The notes below the pieces were generated by a model. That model saw only the letters and a program-made list of their open reading frames with translations. It made no database searches and was not told where the DNA came from. A stretch of DNA of 64,000 bases, from positions 1,869,645 through 1,933,644 of the forward strand of contig NZ_KZ454936.1 of NCBI RefSeq assembly GCF_002797315.1, read 5' to 3'. The stretch is from Bacillus sp. FJAT-44742. Lineage in GTDB: Bacteria > Bacillota > Bacilli > Bacillales > Marinococcaceae. Below are positions 14,884-23,165 of the stretch, one piece after another; within the stretch, counting starts at the first letter, position 1; each line of letters starts with the position of its first letter. Both the position numbers and the translations under genes were made by a program.

Positions 14884-16485
14884 TTATTGTTTTCTAGGAG
14901 CACGTTTTTCCCGAGGAGGGCGAGGTTTCGCTGGTTCCAGATTCACTCGTGCACCATTAATTCGTGAATAGCGAAGAGCTTCATATACAAATGGAGCAAC
15001 CTCTTCAGGAACTTCTACAAACGTGAATTTTTCAAATATATCAATGCGTCCCACGGCTTTTCCAGGGATACCTACAATATCGGAAATCTCTTCAATGAGC
15101 ACTTTCGGACTCATTTTGGCATTGCGTCCCACATTAATAAAGAAACGTACCATTCCCTTGGCTCCGCCGGTTTCACCAAAGTTGTATCCGTCGTCACTTT
15201 CATCAGTAACAGAAGAAAAGTTCATTTTCATTAAGGCTCGGACAACGTCCTTCGCCTCATAATTATGCAAAAGCTCTTCAGCTAAGTCATCAAACAAGCT
15301 CATGCCTTCCAGATTTTCCATCTGTGCCGTTATCTGCTTTTTCCAAGAATCCTGCTGCTTTTCCACCACTTCTTCAATAGATGGAACGTCCTTTGTCGGA
15401 ATCTGGGATTTAATTTCTGCTTCAATCGCACGAAGATGCTTCATCTCTCTTGGCGTCACAAGCGTTAAGGCTTGTCCTGTACGGCCGGCTCGCCCTGTAC
15501 GGCCAATTCGGTGCACATAGCTTTCCGGGTCCTGAGGAATATCAAAGTTAATAACATGGCTGACGTTCTCCACATCAATCCCCCGGGCGGCTACATCGGT
15601 AGCTACAAGAAACTCAATGGAAGAATCGCGGAACTTTTTCATGACTGCATCCCGCTGTGACTGAGTTAAATCGCCATGAAGCCCGTCTGCCAAGTATCCT
15701 CTTGCCTGGAGGGATTCTGTGAGCTCAGCCACACCTTTTTTTGTACGAGAAAAAATAATACCCAACTCCGGATCCTGACTGTCTAAAATGCGGCATAAAG
15801 ACTCCAGCTTATTCCGTTCGAGAACCTTGAAATAAGCCTGGTCAATAGAAGGGGCTGTCACTTCTCCTCTATTGATAGATACAGTCACTGGATCAACCAT
15901 GTAACGTTTGGATAGTTTTTTTATCGGTCCTGGCATTGTAGCAGAAAAAAGAAGTGTCTGCCTATCCACGTTAATTTGTTTTAAAATCGCTTCAATATCC
16001 TCTACAAAACCCATGTCAAGCATTTCATCTGCTTCATCCAGGACAACCATTTGAACACGGTCAAGCTTAAGCGTTCTGCGTCGCAGATGATCTTGAAGTC
16101 TGCCGGGCGTTCCAATTACGATTTGCACGCCTTGCTTTAACGCTTTAATTTGATGTCCAATGGACTGGCCGCCGTAAATCGGAAGAGTTCTAACATTTAA
16201 ATGTCTGGATAGCTTCTGAAGCTCTCCTGAAACTTGAATAGCAAGCTCACGTGTAGGTGTAAGAATCATCGCCTGCACATGTGGTTCATTGGAAATAGAA
16301 TCTAATAGCGGAATTCCAAAAGCTGCTGTTTTTCCTGTACCTGTCTGCGCCTGGCCAATTAAATCATCACCTTTTAGTATGGCCGGAATTGCTTTTTCTT
16401 GTATGGGTGATGGCTCTTCAAAGCCCATATCCTTTATTGCCTTTTTAATTTCCTCTTTAATAGTAAAATCTTCAAAATAAGACAT
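14884..16485 (-). CDS. DEAD-box RNA helicase with DbpA-type RNA-binding domain
   Basis: This 533-residue ATP-dependent RNA helicase has a Q motif (DMGFEEPSPIQ), Walker A AQTGTGKT, PTRELA, the DEAD box (VLDEADEMLD), SAT, TDVAARGID and HRIGRTGRAG, then a DbpA/CsdA-type RNA-binding domain (about 400-495) and a basic tail (PRPPREKRAPRKQ). It resembles CshA/DeaD/DbpA helicases that act in ribosome assembly and mRNA turnover. The start chosen is ATG 16485 with AAGGTGA eight bases upstream; a GTG two codons earlier is too close. It begins 16 bp after cinA and is clearly cotranscribed with it. B. subtilis has no helicase at this place. Confidence 0.9.
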   Translation of the reverse strand: MSYFEDFTIKEEIKKAIKDMGFEEPSPIQEKAIPAILKGDDLIGQAQTGTGKTAAFGIPLLDSISNEPHVQAMILTPTRELAIQVSGELQKLSRHLNVRTLPIYGGQSIGHQIKALKQGVQIVIGTPGRLQDHLRRRTLKLDRVQMVVLDEADEMLDMGFVEDIEAILKQINVDRQTLLFSATMPGPIKKLSKRYMVDPVTVSINRGEVTAPSIDQAYFKVLERNKLESLCRILDSQDPELGIIFSRTKKGVAELTESLQARGYLADGLHGDLTQSQRDAVMKKFRDSSIEFLVATDVAARGIDVENVSHVINFDIPQDPESYVHRIGRTGRAGRTGQALTLVTPREMKHLRAIEAEIKSQIPTKDVPSIEEVVEKQQDSWKKQITAQMENLEGMSLFDDLAEELLHNYEAKDVVRALMKMNFSSVTDESDDGYNFGETGGAKGMVRFFINVGRNAKMSPKVLIEEISDIVGIPGKAVGRIDIFEKFTFVEVPEEVAPFVYEALRYSRINGARVNLEPAKPRPPREKRAPRKQ

Positions 16486-16501
16486 TCTCACATCACCTTT
16501 T

Positions 16502-17728
16502 CTACACTTTCAATAATAAATGAGCACCGTGTTTTACCGTTTGTAGCCTGATCGTGCTTCTGGAGCCGCTCAATGTAAGTTTTTTTGCAAAAGAACCTTC
16601 AGGAGTAGCTACGCCTACCCAAACATCCCCAGGTAGTTTTCCTTCATGAGCACCAGGACCAGCCACTCCGGTAAAGCTTATGCCGATACTGCTTTTAAAT
16701 TTCTCTTTTACCTGCTCGGCCATTTTCTTGGCACAATTCTCACTTACTGCTCCATCTCTTTCAAGGAGGAGTGAATCAATGCCGAGCACATTTTCTTTCA
16801 CTTCATTCGTGTACGTTATTACTCCTCCGGCAAAGACCGATGAAGCTCCTGGCAAAGAAGTAAGCTCCTGGCTGAATAAGCCGCCCGTTAAACTTTCAGC
16901 AGCAGCCACAGTCCACCCCTTCTCCTTAAGAAGTTCTAGCGCCTTGCCCATTAATGTATCTTCACCGTATCCATATAGATAATTCCCTACTCTTTGCCTC
17001 ACTTTACACTCTAAATCATCTAAGCTTTTTATTGCAAGGTCCCTGTCTTGTTCTTTAATGGTTAAACGAAGAGTTACTTCTCCTTCTTCAGCTAAAGGGG
17101 CAAGTGTCGGATTTGTTTGAGTCTCGATAAGATCTTTCAGCTGATCCTCAAGTGAAGATTCCCCGATCCCAAAAAAACGGAGCACGCGAGACCGAACAGC
17201 CTTTGCTTTTGGGTATAGGTTCTTAACATACGGCTTCACTGACGCTTGAAACATAGCTTTCATTTCACGAGGAGGTCCAGGAAGCAGCAAAAAGTGAGTC
17301 CTTTCATTAGAGCAGGCCATCCCGCAAGCCAGGCCTGCTTGGTTCATAAACACATTGCTTCCAACAATATGATGAGCCTGCTTACGGTTAGAAGCCGTTA
17401 CGGCCCGCTTGGACTTTGCAAAAAACGTTTCAATGTTTTCCAAAGAAGGACTGTGAACTGCAATTTTTTTTCCGAGATGCGCTGCCACTGTTTCTCTTGT
17501 TAAATCATCATCTGTCGGGCCCAAACCACCGGTGAGTATAACGATATCTGCTCTTTCCTCTGCTTCTGCAAGCGCTTCTTTCAAGCGGCTTGCGTTATCG
17601 CCCACCACCGTATGACGGTAGACATCAATCCCTAACAAAGCCAGCTCCTTCGATATATACTGGCCATTAGTATTAGCAATCTGCCCTAATAATAGTTCTG
17701 ATCCTACTGCAATGATTTCTGCATTCAT
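16502..17728 (-). CDS. cinA: Competence/damage-inducible protein CinA
   Basis: The 408-residue two-domain protein has an N-terminal MoCF-biosynthesis/COG1058 domain (ILTGGLGPTDDD, LLPGPPREM) and a C-terminal nicotinamide-nucleotide amidohydrolase-like domain (TVAAAESLTGGLFSQELTSLPGAS, GVAGPG). CinA-type proteins act on damaged nicotinamide nucleotides and ADP-ribose; in competent bacteria the gene is often coupled to recA. Here recA is separated from cinA by the helicase gene and a terminator. The ATG follows AGAGGTGG. Confidence 0.95.
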   Translation of the reverse strand: MNAEIIAVGSELLLGQIANTNGQYISKELALLGIDVYRHTVVGDNASRLKEALAEAEERADIVILTGGLGPTDDDLTRETVAAHLGKKIAVHSPSLENIETFFAKSKRAVTASNRKQAHHIVGSNVFMNQAGLACGMACSNERTHFLLLPGPPREMKAMFQASVKPYVKNLYPKAKAVRSRVLRFFGIGESSLEDQLKDLIETQTNPTLAPLAEEGEVTLRLTIKEQDRDLAIKSLDDLECKVRQRVGNYLYGYGEDTLMGKALELLKEKGWTVAAAESLTGGLFSQELTSLPGASSVFAGGVITYTNEVKENVLGIDSLLLERDGAVSENCAKKMAEQVKEKFKSSIGISFTGVAGPGAHEGKLPGDVWVGVATPEGSFAKKLTLSGSRSTIRLQTVKHGAHLLLKV

Positions 17729-17760
17729 TGTTCCACCTCTTTTTTCACCATCCGTCTGTT

Positions 17761-18339
17761 TTACATGGACTTTAATACTACATGCTTATTTTTCACTAGA
17801 TAGTCCCATCCGGAAATAAGAGTTAAAATAACAGCAATCCACATGGTAATCATTGCAAAAGGAATGCCTGCTGCCGCGAAAGGAACATTATGAATGAGCA
17901 GGGCAGTTATCGCTACCATTTGAAATACCGTTTTCCACTTACCCAGAGAGCTAGCAGCGATCACTTCTCCTTCGGCCGCTGCTACTAACCTGACACCCGT
18001 CACAGCAAATTCCCGGCTTAGGATCACAATAGCCATCCAGGCTGGAAGCAGTTGAAGCTCAACTAGTGAGATCAAAGCTGCTGTCACTAACAGTTTATCT
18101 GCCAGTGGATCTAAAAACTTCCCAAAATTAGTAACTAATTCATATTTTCTAGCAAAGTATCCATCGAGCCAGTCTGTTCCGGCAGCCACCACAAAAATGA
18201 CCGCTCCGATAAGATGAGTGAAAGGAAGAGTGCTTCCTGCAATAGAAACCTCTCCCCAATCCATGGGAACAAGCAGAACGACCATGAAGAGCGGAATTAA
18301 AAAAATTCTTCCGATTGTAATTTTGTTAGGTAAATTCAC
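17761..18339 (-). CDS. pgsA: CDP-diacylglycerol-glycerol-3-phosphate 3-phosphatidyltransferase
   Basis: This 192-residue membrane enzyme makes phosphatidylglycerol phosphate. It carries the CDP-alcohol phosphotransferase motif DG-x2-AR-x8-G-x3-D-x3-D (TDWLDGYFARKYELVTNFGK followed by FLDPLAD), with four or more membrane helices. The start is GTG at 18339 after GGGAGG. It lies 32 bp upstream of cinA in the same transcription unit. Confidence 0.96.
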   Translation of the reverse strand: MNLPNKITIGRIFLIPLFMVVLLVPMDWGEVSIAGSTLPFTHLIGAVIFVVAAGTDWLDGYFARKYELVTNFGKFLDPLADKLLVTAALISLVELQLLPAWMAIVILSREFAVTGVRLVAAAEGEVIAASSLGKWKTVFQMVAITALLIHNVPFAAAGIPFAMITMWIAVILTLISGWDYLVKNKHVVLKSM

Positions 18340-18587
18340 TATTATCCTCCCTGCTGTCTCATAAAGATTTATTTATCTGGCAGTAATTTATATAAGTAAA
18401 GGAAAGGAGGAAGAAACGTTGTCACCGTACGAAACACGAAGGAAGCATTTGGACTTATTGTATCATAACTTCCCGTAAAAGAGGGAGATTATGCTTGTTT
18501 TATACAAGAAAAGCAACAGGTCCAGAAATTAATGCTTTCTCTCATTTCTAGCACCTTCCGACGCCAATGAGTAAATGATGTGACAAA

Positions 18588-18615
18588 AAAAGCAAGCCTT
18601 TGGAGGCTCACTTTT
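18588..18615 (-). terminator. Terminator of rodZ
   Basis: A minus-strand stem AAGTGAGCCT / AGGCTTGCTT (with wobble pairs) is followed by TTTTTTTG directly after the rodZ stop. pgsA therefore needs its own promoter in the 240 bp below it; no clear -35/-10 pair was found there. Confidence 0.65.
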
Positions 18616-19574
18616 TACTCTTCTTCGTCATCATTCTCTTCTCCAATTTCAACGATAATATGCTGTCTTGCCTCATTGATAGGGTAATCAATCTCTTCAC
18701 CGTTTATATAAAGTGTTACCGCTGAGGTATTGCCAACATTTACCGTAACAGCAGACTGACCGCTGAAATCGTACGATTCAGAATCTCCGTCGCTGGAACT
18801 GTGAATGGTTTCAGTAATATCGCCATCTTCATCTCTAATGTCAACATATGAGTTTCCGCTGAACTCCATCTCAACAAGTAATTCATCTGTTCCTGTTAAA
18901 GTGTAAGTAGAACGGTAGCTTTCTGTATCTACATGCTCTATTTCACCGGTTTCTTCACCATTTTCCTCTTCTTCAGTACCGTTTTCCTCTTCTTCCTCAT
19001 CATTTACAGCTTCCTCATTGCCGTTCTCCGCTTCTTCCTCAGCAGCTTCCTCTTCACCGTTTTCCTCTTCGTCATTACCGTTTTCCTCTTCTTCAGCAGG
19101 CCCGATAGCCTCCTCATTGGAATCTACTTCAAAGCCGGGGTCGTCTGCCGGCGGTTCCCCTTCTGTCGTATCATTGCCTCCAAAGCCTTGAACAACGACC
19201 CAAATCCCTACGGCAATCACTGTAGCAAACACAAAAACCATGACAGCAGGCAAAAAGGATAGCTTATTGCTCTTCTTCCGGTTTACAGGGGGCTTTCTTC
19301 TTTCCATCCGGGGAGGTATTTCAGCTGGTTCTTGTTTAGGCTTAGGAAGTTCACTGCCGTATTCCTCGAAAACTTCGTCTGGATCGAGCCGTAGTGCTTC
19401 CGCGTAGCTTTTTACAAAAGCACGTGCATAAAATGACCCTGGAAGGGCTGAATGATCTCCCTCTTCAATTGCTTTTAGGTACCTTTTTTGAATCTTTGTC
19501 ATCTCCTGCATTTTTTCAAGAGATATTCCTTGTTCTTCTCGTTTCTCTTTTAGAAACTCTCCTAATTGTGACAC
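18615..19574 (-). CDS. rodZ: RodZ-like cell-shape protein (YmfM), acidic linker
   Basis: This 319-residue membrane protein has an N-terminal HTH domain that in RodZ binds MreB (about 1-65), a basic juxtamembrane stretch (RRKPPVNRKKSNK), one membrane helix (about 105-128), a low-complexity Glu/Asn/Gly linker (about 135-215) and a C-terminal beta domain (DUF4115). The extracellular linker is strikingly acidic, which may reflect a saline habitat. The start chosen is GTG at 19574, with TAGGTG six bases upstream, giving MSQLGEF, typical of the family; GTG at 19583 is the alternative. Confidence 0.9.
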   Translation of the reverse strand: MSQLGEFLKEKREEQGISLEKMQEMTKIQKRYLKAIEEGDHSALPGSFYARAFVKSYAEALRLDPDEVFEEYGSELPKPKQEPAEIPPRMERRKPPVNRKKSNKLSFLPAVMVFVFATVIAVGIWVVVQGFGGNDTTEGEPPADDPGFEVDSNEEAIGPAEEEENGNDEEENGEEEAAEEEAENGNEEAVNDEEEEENGTEEEENGEETGEIEHVDTESYRSTYTLTGTDELLVEMEFSGNSYVDIRDEDGDITETIHSSSDGDSESYDFSGQSAVTVNVGNTSAVTLYINGEEIDYPINEARQHIIVEIGEENDDEEE

Positions 19575-19590
19575 ACCTAACACCTACCAA

Positions 19591-20364
19591 CTAACTAATA
19601 TCAAAAGAAGAAAATCCAGTATCCACAATATCATAGGAAATTTCTTCGTTTTCTTCATTTCTCAATTCAATGATACAATCAAAATCTTTTAAAGAGTATC
19701 CTGACTCTCTAACAAAAATGTCAGGATGTTCAACCACCTTGACAGCAGGAAGCCTCATCACCTCATCGACAAGCATGCGGTGTTTCTCGGAAGCTCGCAT
19801 CATCGTTACAATCCCATCAATAATATATACATGCTCGCCATCTAATTCATCATCAGCAAGCTGGCTTCGTACAGTCTGCCGTAAAAGTGTTGAAGAAATA
19901 AACGACCACCTTTTGTTTGCACACACACTTGCTGCAACGAGTGACTCTGTCTTCCCCACTCTGGGCATCCCGCGAATACCTATTAAAAAATGGCGATCCT
20001 TTTTAAAAAGTTCAGCCATGAAATCAACAAGAAGCCCGAGCTCTTTTCGCACAAATCGGAAAGTCTTTTTATCGTCTGCATCTCTTTCTATGTACCGGCC
20101 ATGCATAACAGCAAGCCTGTCTCTAAGCCTTGGTTCCCTGAATTTACGGACTGTGATATTTTCCACAGTATCCAAGATCGCTTTAAACCGTTCAAGCTGG
20201 TCGTCGCTTTTGCTGCGTATAAGCATTCCCCGTCTGCGGTCTTCCACACCATTAATCGTCACAATATTAATGGAAAGCATACCTAGAAGGGATGAAATGT
20301 CACCTAATAATCCGGGTCTGTTTTTGTGGATTTCGTACTCTAAATACCATTCTTTTGCTTCCAT
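19591..20364 (-). CDS. ymfK: YmfK-like protein (DUF3388), ACT domain plus P-loop-like motif
   Basis: This 257-residue conserved Bacillaceae protein is of unknown function. The N-terminus looks like an ACT domain (YEIHKNRPGLLGDISSLLGM). The second half contains a Walker-A-like motif at 132-139 (GMPRVGKT) followed by a region that may form an incomplete nucleotide-binding fold. It sits immediately before rodZ (17 bp to the chosen start). A SigA-type promoter (20679-20707) lies far upstream. Confidence 0.85.
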   Translation of the reverse strand: MEAKEWYLEYEIHKNRPGLLGDISSLLGMLSINIVTINGVEDRRRGMLIRSKSDDQLERFKAILDTVENITVRKFREPRLRDRLAVMHGRYIERDADDKKTFRFVRKELGLLVDFMAELFKKDRHFLIGIRGMPRVGKTESLVAASVCANKRWSFISSTLLRQTVRSQLADDELDGEHVYIIDGIVTMMRASEKHRMLVDEVMRLPAVKVVEHPDIFVRESGYSLKDFDCIIELRNEENEEISYDIVDTGFSSFDIS

Positions 20365-20792
20365 ATTTGAGCACCTTTCTTCTTTAGAGGTTACTTTGGC
20401 ACTGGTTAAGCTGTTTTATATAAAAACACCTGTCTAATTCCCTGCAGAACGGCAAGCATTGTATTCTCTGCCTCATTCTTCCGTTATAGATCACTTGTAA
20501 TTTTACGCTATTTCTTATTGTTTGAACAGGATTTTCCCGATAAATGATTCGAATACACCTGAGTGCAAAGTATTAACTCCCTTTTCCTCTTTCACCTGCG
20601 CAAATATTTACCTAGGCTCCCTTTTGGTCTTTGAATGGACTGCCCTCATAAAACATAAGGGTTTGTCACAGTAAATATATTATACAGCCAACTTTGCTTC
20701 CTTTAAAGGGTCTTCCTTCCTTTGTGTAAAAATACAACTGCATAAAAGAAAGGCACCGCATCGCGCAGCACCCTTCATTTTTATATCTTAAC
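20365..20792. other. Intergenic region between ymfJ and ymfK
   Basis: This 428-bp stretch contains a minus-strand SigA-like promoter (20679-20707) that would serve ymfK-rodZ with a leader of about 310 nt. No supported small gene or known RNA was recognised. A weak GC-rich hairpin (about 20755-20775) may terminate ymfJ. Confidence 0.55.
20679..20707 (-). promoter_or_regulatory. SigA-type promoter upstream of ymfK
   Basis: The minus strand reads TTTAAA (20707-20702), 17 bp, TATAAT (20684-20679). The perfect -10 and correct spacing support it; the -35 is weak. Confidence 0.5.
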
Positions 20793-21050
20793 TTAATGCG
20801 TTCCTTCGTTTTGAACAAGCTTAACCATCATGTTGGCAATGGCATGCTGCTCTTGTTCATTGGCTACCTTCCACATTTGAGCTAAAACGCGTTCTTGTTC
20901 ATTTTTTGGTTCTACTTGGTTGGCTAAATATTCTCCAACTTCATAAGCTACCTCAGAAATTGTTTCATTATTCATTCCTTCGCCTTGTCCTTGATGTAAA
21001 CGGTCGCCTAGAAAATCTTTCCACTGCTCCCAATTGTCTAATACAGACAT
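20793..21050 (-). CDS. ymfJ: YmfJ-like protein (DUF3243)
   Basis: This is an 85-residue small acidic soluble protein of the DUF3243 family, known from the same locus in B. subtilis. It has the repeated acidic helical pattern and the C-terminal QEQHAIANMMVKLVQ. The ATG follows AAGGAGGG. Function unknown; conserved position downstream of ymfI. Confidence 0.88.
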   Translation of the reverse strand: MSVLDNWEQWKDFLGDRLHQGQGEGMNNETISEVAYEVGEYLANQVEPKNEQERVLAQMWKVANEQEQHAIANMMVKLVQNEGTH

Positions 21051-21134
21051 GAAGCTTCCCTCCTTACTAATGGTTTCTTTCGTAGTTTTTCATTAGTAAA
21101 GAAAAATTATTCCCTTCCTGTTAAAATTCCTGTG

Positions 21135-21860
21135 TTAACAGTACCAGGCTCCATTTACTGAAAGAATTTGTCCTGATATATAGCTCGATTTAGAGGAGAG
21201 GAGAAACTCTGCAGCATCAGCTACTTCATGAGGAGAACCTAGTCTGCTCATTGGGATTTCTTCACGCAGGGCCTCCTTTTCCTCAGGAGAAAAAGCAGAC
21301 ATCATTGGTGATTCAATAGCTCCTGGTGCTATTCCGTTGACATACACCCCCGATGGAGCTGCTTCTTTGGCTAAGGACTTCACAAAGGTGTTTAATCCTC
21401 CTTTAACCGTAGAATACATCACTTCGCAGGCAGCCCCGGTTAATCCCCATATAGAGGAAATAACAAGTATGTGCCCATGGCGCCTTTGAATCATTCCGGG
21501 CAGCAAGCTTTTCGTAAGCTCTAAAGGGCTTGTTAAGTGAAGTTGAATATTGTCTTGTATGTCTTTGGAGTCAAGGTCTGTAAATAGGCCGTAGGAGCTT
21601 TTTCCACTGTTATGAATCACGGCTTCCACAGGTGAATGAATGCCTTTTAATAGCTCAGTAGCTCCTTCAGGCCTTGATAAATCGCTTTGTATAAGGTTTA
21701 CTTCCACGCCAAATCCTTCACATTCTCTCTTTAGAGATTCTGCTTTTTCTTTGGAAGCATTATAATGTAAAAATAAAGGGCGGCCGGAAGCCGCCATTTT
21801 TAAAGCTATTTCCTTTCCTATGGCTCCGCTTGAACCAGTAATTAAAACGTGCTCAGCCAT
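21135..21860 (-). CDS. ymfI: Short-chain dehydrogenase/reductase YmfI
   Basis: This 241-residue NAD(P)H-dependent reductase has the cofactor motif TGSSGAIGKE, the catalytic Ser in VISSIWG, Tyr-x3-Lys in YSTVKGG and a C-terminal SGQILSVNGAW. In B. subtilis YmfI reduces the 5-aminopentanone modification of elongation factor P. The start codon directly abuts the ymfH stop, so the two are translationally coupled. Confidence 0.9.
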   Translation of the reverse strand: MAEHVLITGSSGAIGKEIALKMAASGRPLFLHYNASKEKAESLKRECEGFGVEVNLIQSDLSRPEGATELLKGIHSPVEAVIHNSGKSSYGLFTDLDSKDIQDNIQLHLTSPLELTKSLLPGMIQRRHGHILVISSIWGLTGAACEVMYSTVKGGLNTFVKSLAKEAAPSGVYVNGIAPGAIESPMMSAFSPEEKEALREEIPMSRLGSPHEVADAAEFLLSSKSSYISGQILSVNGAWYC

Positions 21861-23165
21861 TTATGCAGATTCCTCTGCTTTCTTGCCCACCACCTGGGAA
21901 ATGGTGCATTGGTCTTCACCAAAATGCTCCGTAAGCGCAGCTTCTAAATCTTTTGAAGTCAATTCTTCCAACATAGGAATCACATCATATAAATGCATGT
22001 CATTAAAGAGATAGCGAGTAAATTGATTTGCGATAAATTCCGGGGAATTCAATTGCTTTAAAAAGGATCCAATCTTTTTCTTTCTGATCCGCTCTACCTC
22101 TTCCTCATTTATCCCCTCTTGCTTCATGCTGCGAACGGCTTCCTGTATCTTCTGTGCCAAAGCATCAGGATCTTTAGTATCTCCGCCAATCACACTGAAT
22201 GCAAATGTTTTCTCCCCTGTATAATCAAAGGAAAAGGAATCATCAATCAGTCCCTCTTTGTACAGCTGTTGATATGTTTCTGAGCCCTGGCCAAACATGA
22301 GTTCAAGGATAATCTGCAAAGAAAGTTCATAGCGAAGCAGTTCTTTCCCTTGTTTTTTTGGATCGGGTTCTTTGTAGCCAACCAGGCATTTTGGTGTATT
22401 TACGCTCATTGGAAGGACTTCTTTTTCTCTGCGAACGTTTTCCGGCTCCTCGGCAAGAAACCTTTCGATCTCTTCTGGCTCTTTAAATTCTTTCTCTCCC
22501 TGGTTGTCCCTAACCAGCTTCAGAATCTCCTCTGGCTCAACGGGGCCGACGATAAATAATGCCATATTTGATGGATGGTAAAAGGTATTGTAGCAGGTGT
22601 ATAAATCATCTTTTGTAATCTTGTCAATGGAATCAATAGTACCTGCAATATCAATTTTTACAGGATGATTATGGTACATGTTGTCCAGAAGGTTAAAAAA
22701 CACACGCCAATCAGAGTTATCTTCATACATCTTTATTTCCTGCCCGATGATTCCTTTCTCCTTCTCTACACTCTGTTCAGTAAAATAAGGATGCTGGACA
22801 AAATCTAATAATGTCGTTAGATTCTTCTTTACTTCCTGGGTGCTTGAAAAAAGGTAAGCTGTTCGAGTAAAGCTGGTAAATGCATTAGCCGAGGCGCCCT
22901 GTTCTCCAAAAACCTGGAAAACGTCTCCTTTTTCATCTTCAAACATTTTGTGCTCTAAAAAATGAGCGATACCGTCAGGAACTTTTACTTTTTCGTTTTC
23001 TCCCAGAGGGACAAAATGATTGTCAACTGAACCATAATTTGTCGTAAAAGTAGCATACGTTTTGTTAAAACCTTTTTTAGGGAGTACATATACAGAAAGT
23101 CCATTGTCAAGTTTTTCCTGGTACAACGTTTCCTTCAGCTGGTCAAATGTTTGTTTTTCAGCCAT
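21861..23165 (-). CDS. ymfH: M16-family zinc peptidase YmfH
   Basis: This 434-residue M16 (insulinase-type) metallopeptidase has the inverted zinc motif HFLEH with the distal Glu in the QEIKMY region. It probably forms a heterodimer with the inactive partner YmfF encoded just upstream (1-bp overlap of stop and start, TAATG). Processing of peptides or protein fragments in the cytoplasm is likely; no signal peptide is seen. Confidence 0.92.
   Translation of the reverse strand: MAEKQTFDQLKETLYQEKLDNGLSVYVLPKKGFNKTYATFTTNYGSVDNHFVPLGENEKVKVPDGIAHFLEHKMFEDEKGDVFQVFGEQGASANAFTSFTRTAYLFSSTQEVKKNLTTLLDFVQHPYFTEQSVEKEKGIIGQEIKMYEDNSDWRVFFNLLDNMYHNHPVKIDIAGTIDSIDKITKDDLYTCYNTFYHPSNMALFIVGPVEPEEILKLVRDNQGEKEFKEPEEIERFLAEEPENVRREKEVLPMSVNTPKCLVGYKEPDPKKQGKELLRYELSLQIILELMFGQGSETYQQLYKEGLIDDSFSFDYTGEKTFAFSVIGGDTKDPDALAQKIQEAVRSMKQEGINEEEVERIRKKKIGSFLKQLNSPEFIANQFTRYLFNDMHLYDVIPMLEELTSKDLEAALTEHFGEDQCTISQVVGKKAEESA

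Noticed and set aside
19670-20437. Plus-strand ORF of 255 residues opposite ymfK
   Set aside because: ymfK on the minus strand is a conserved gene in its expected place; the antisense product is Ser/Leu/Arg-rich and resembles no family.
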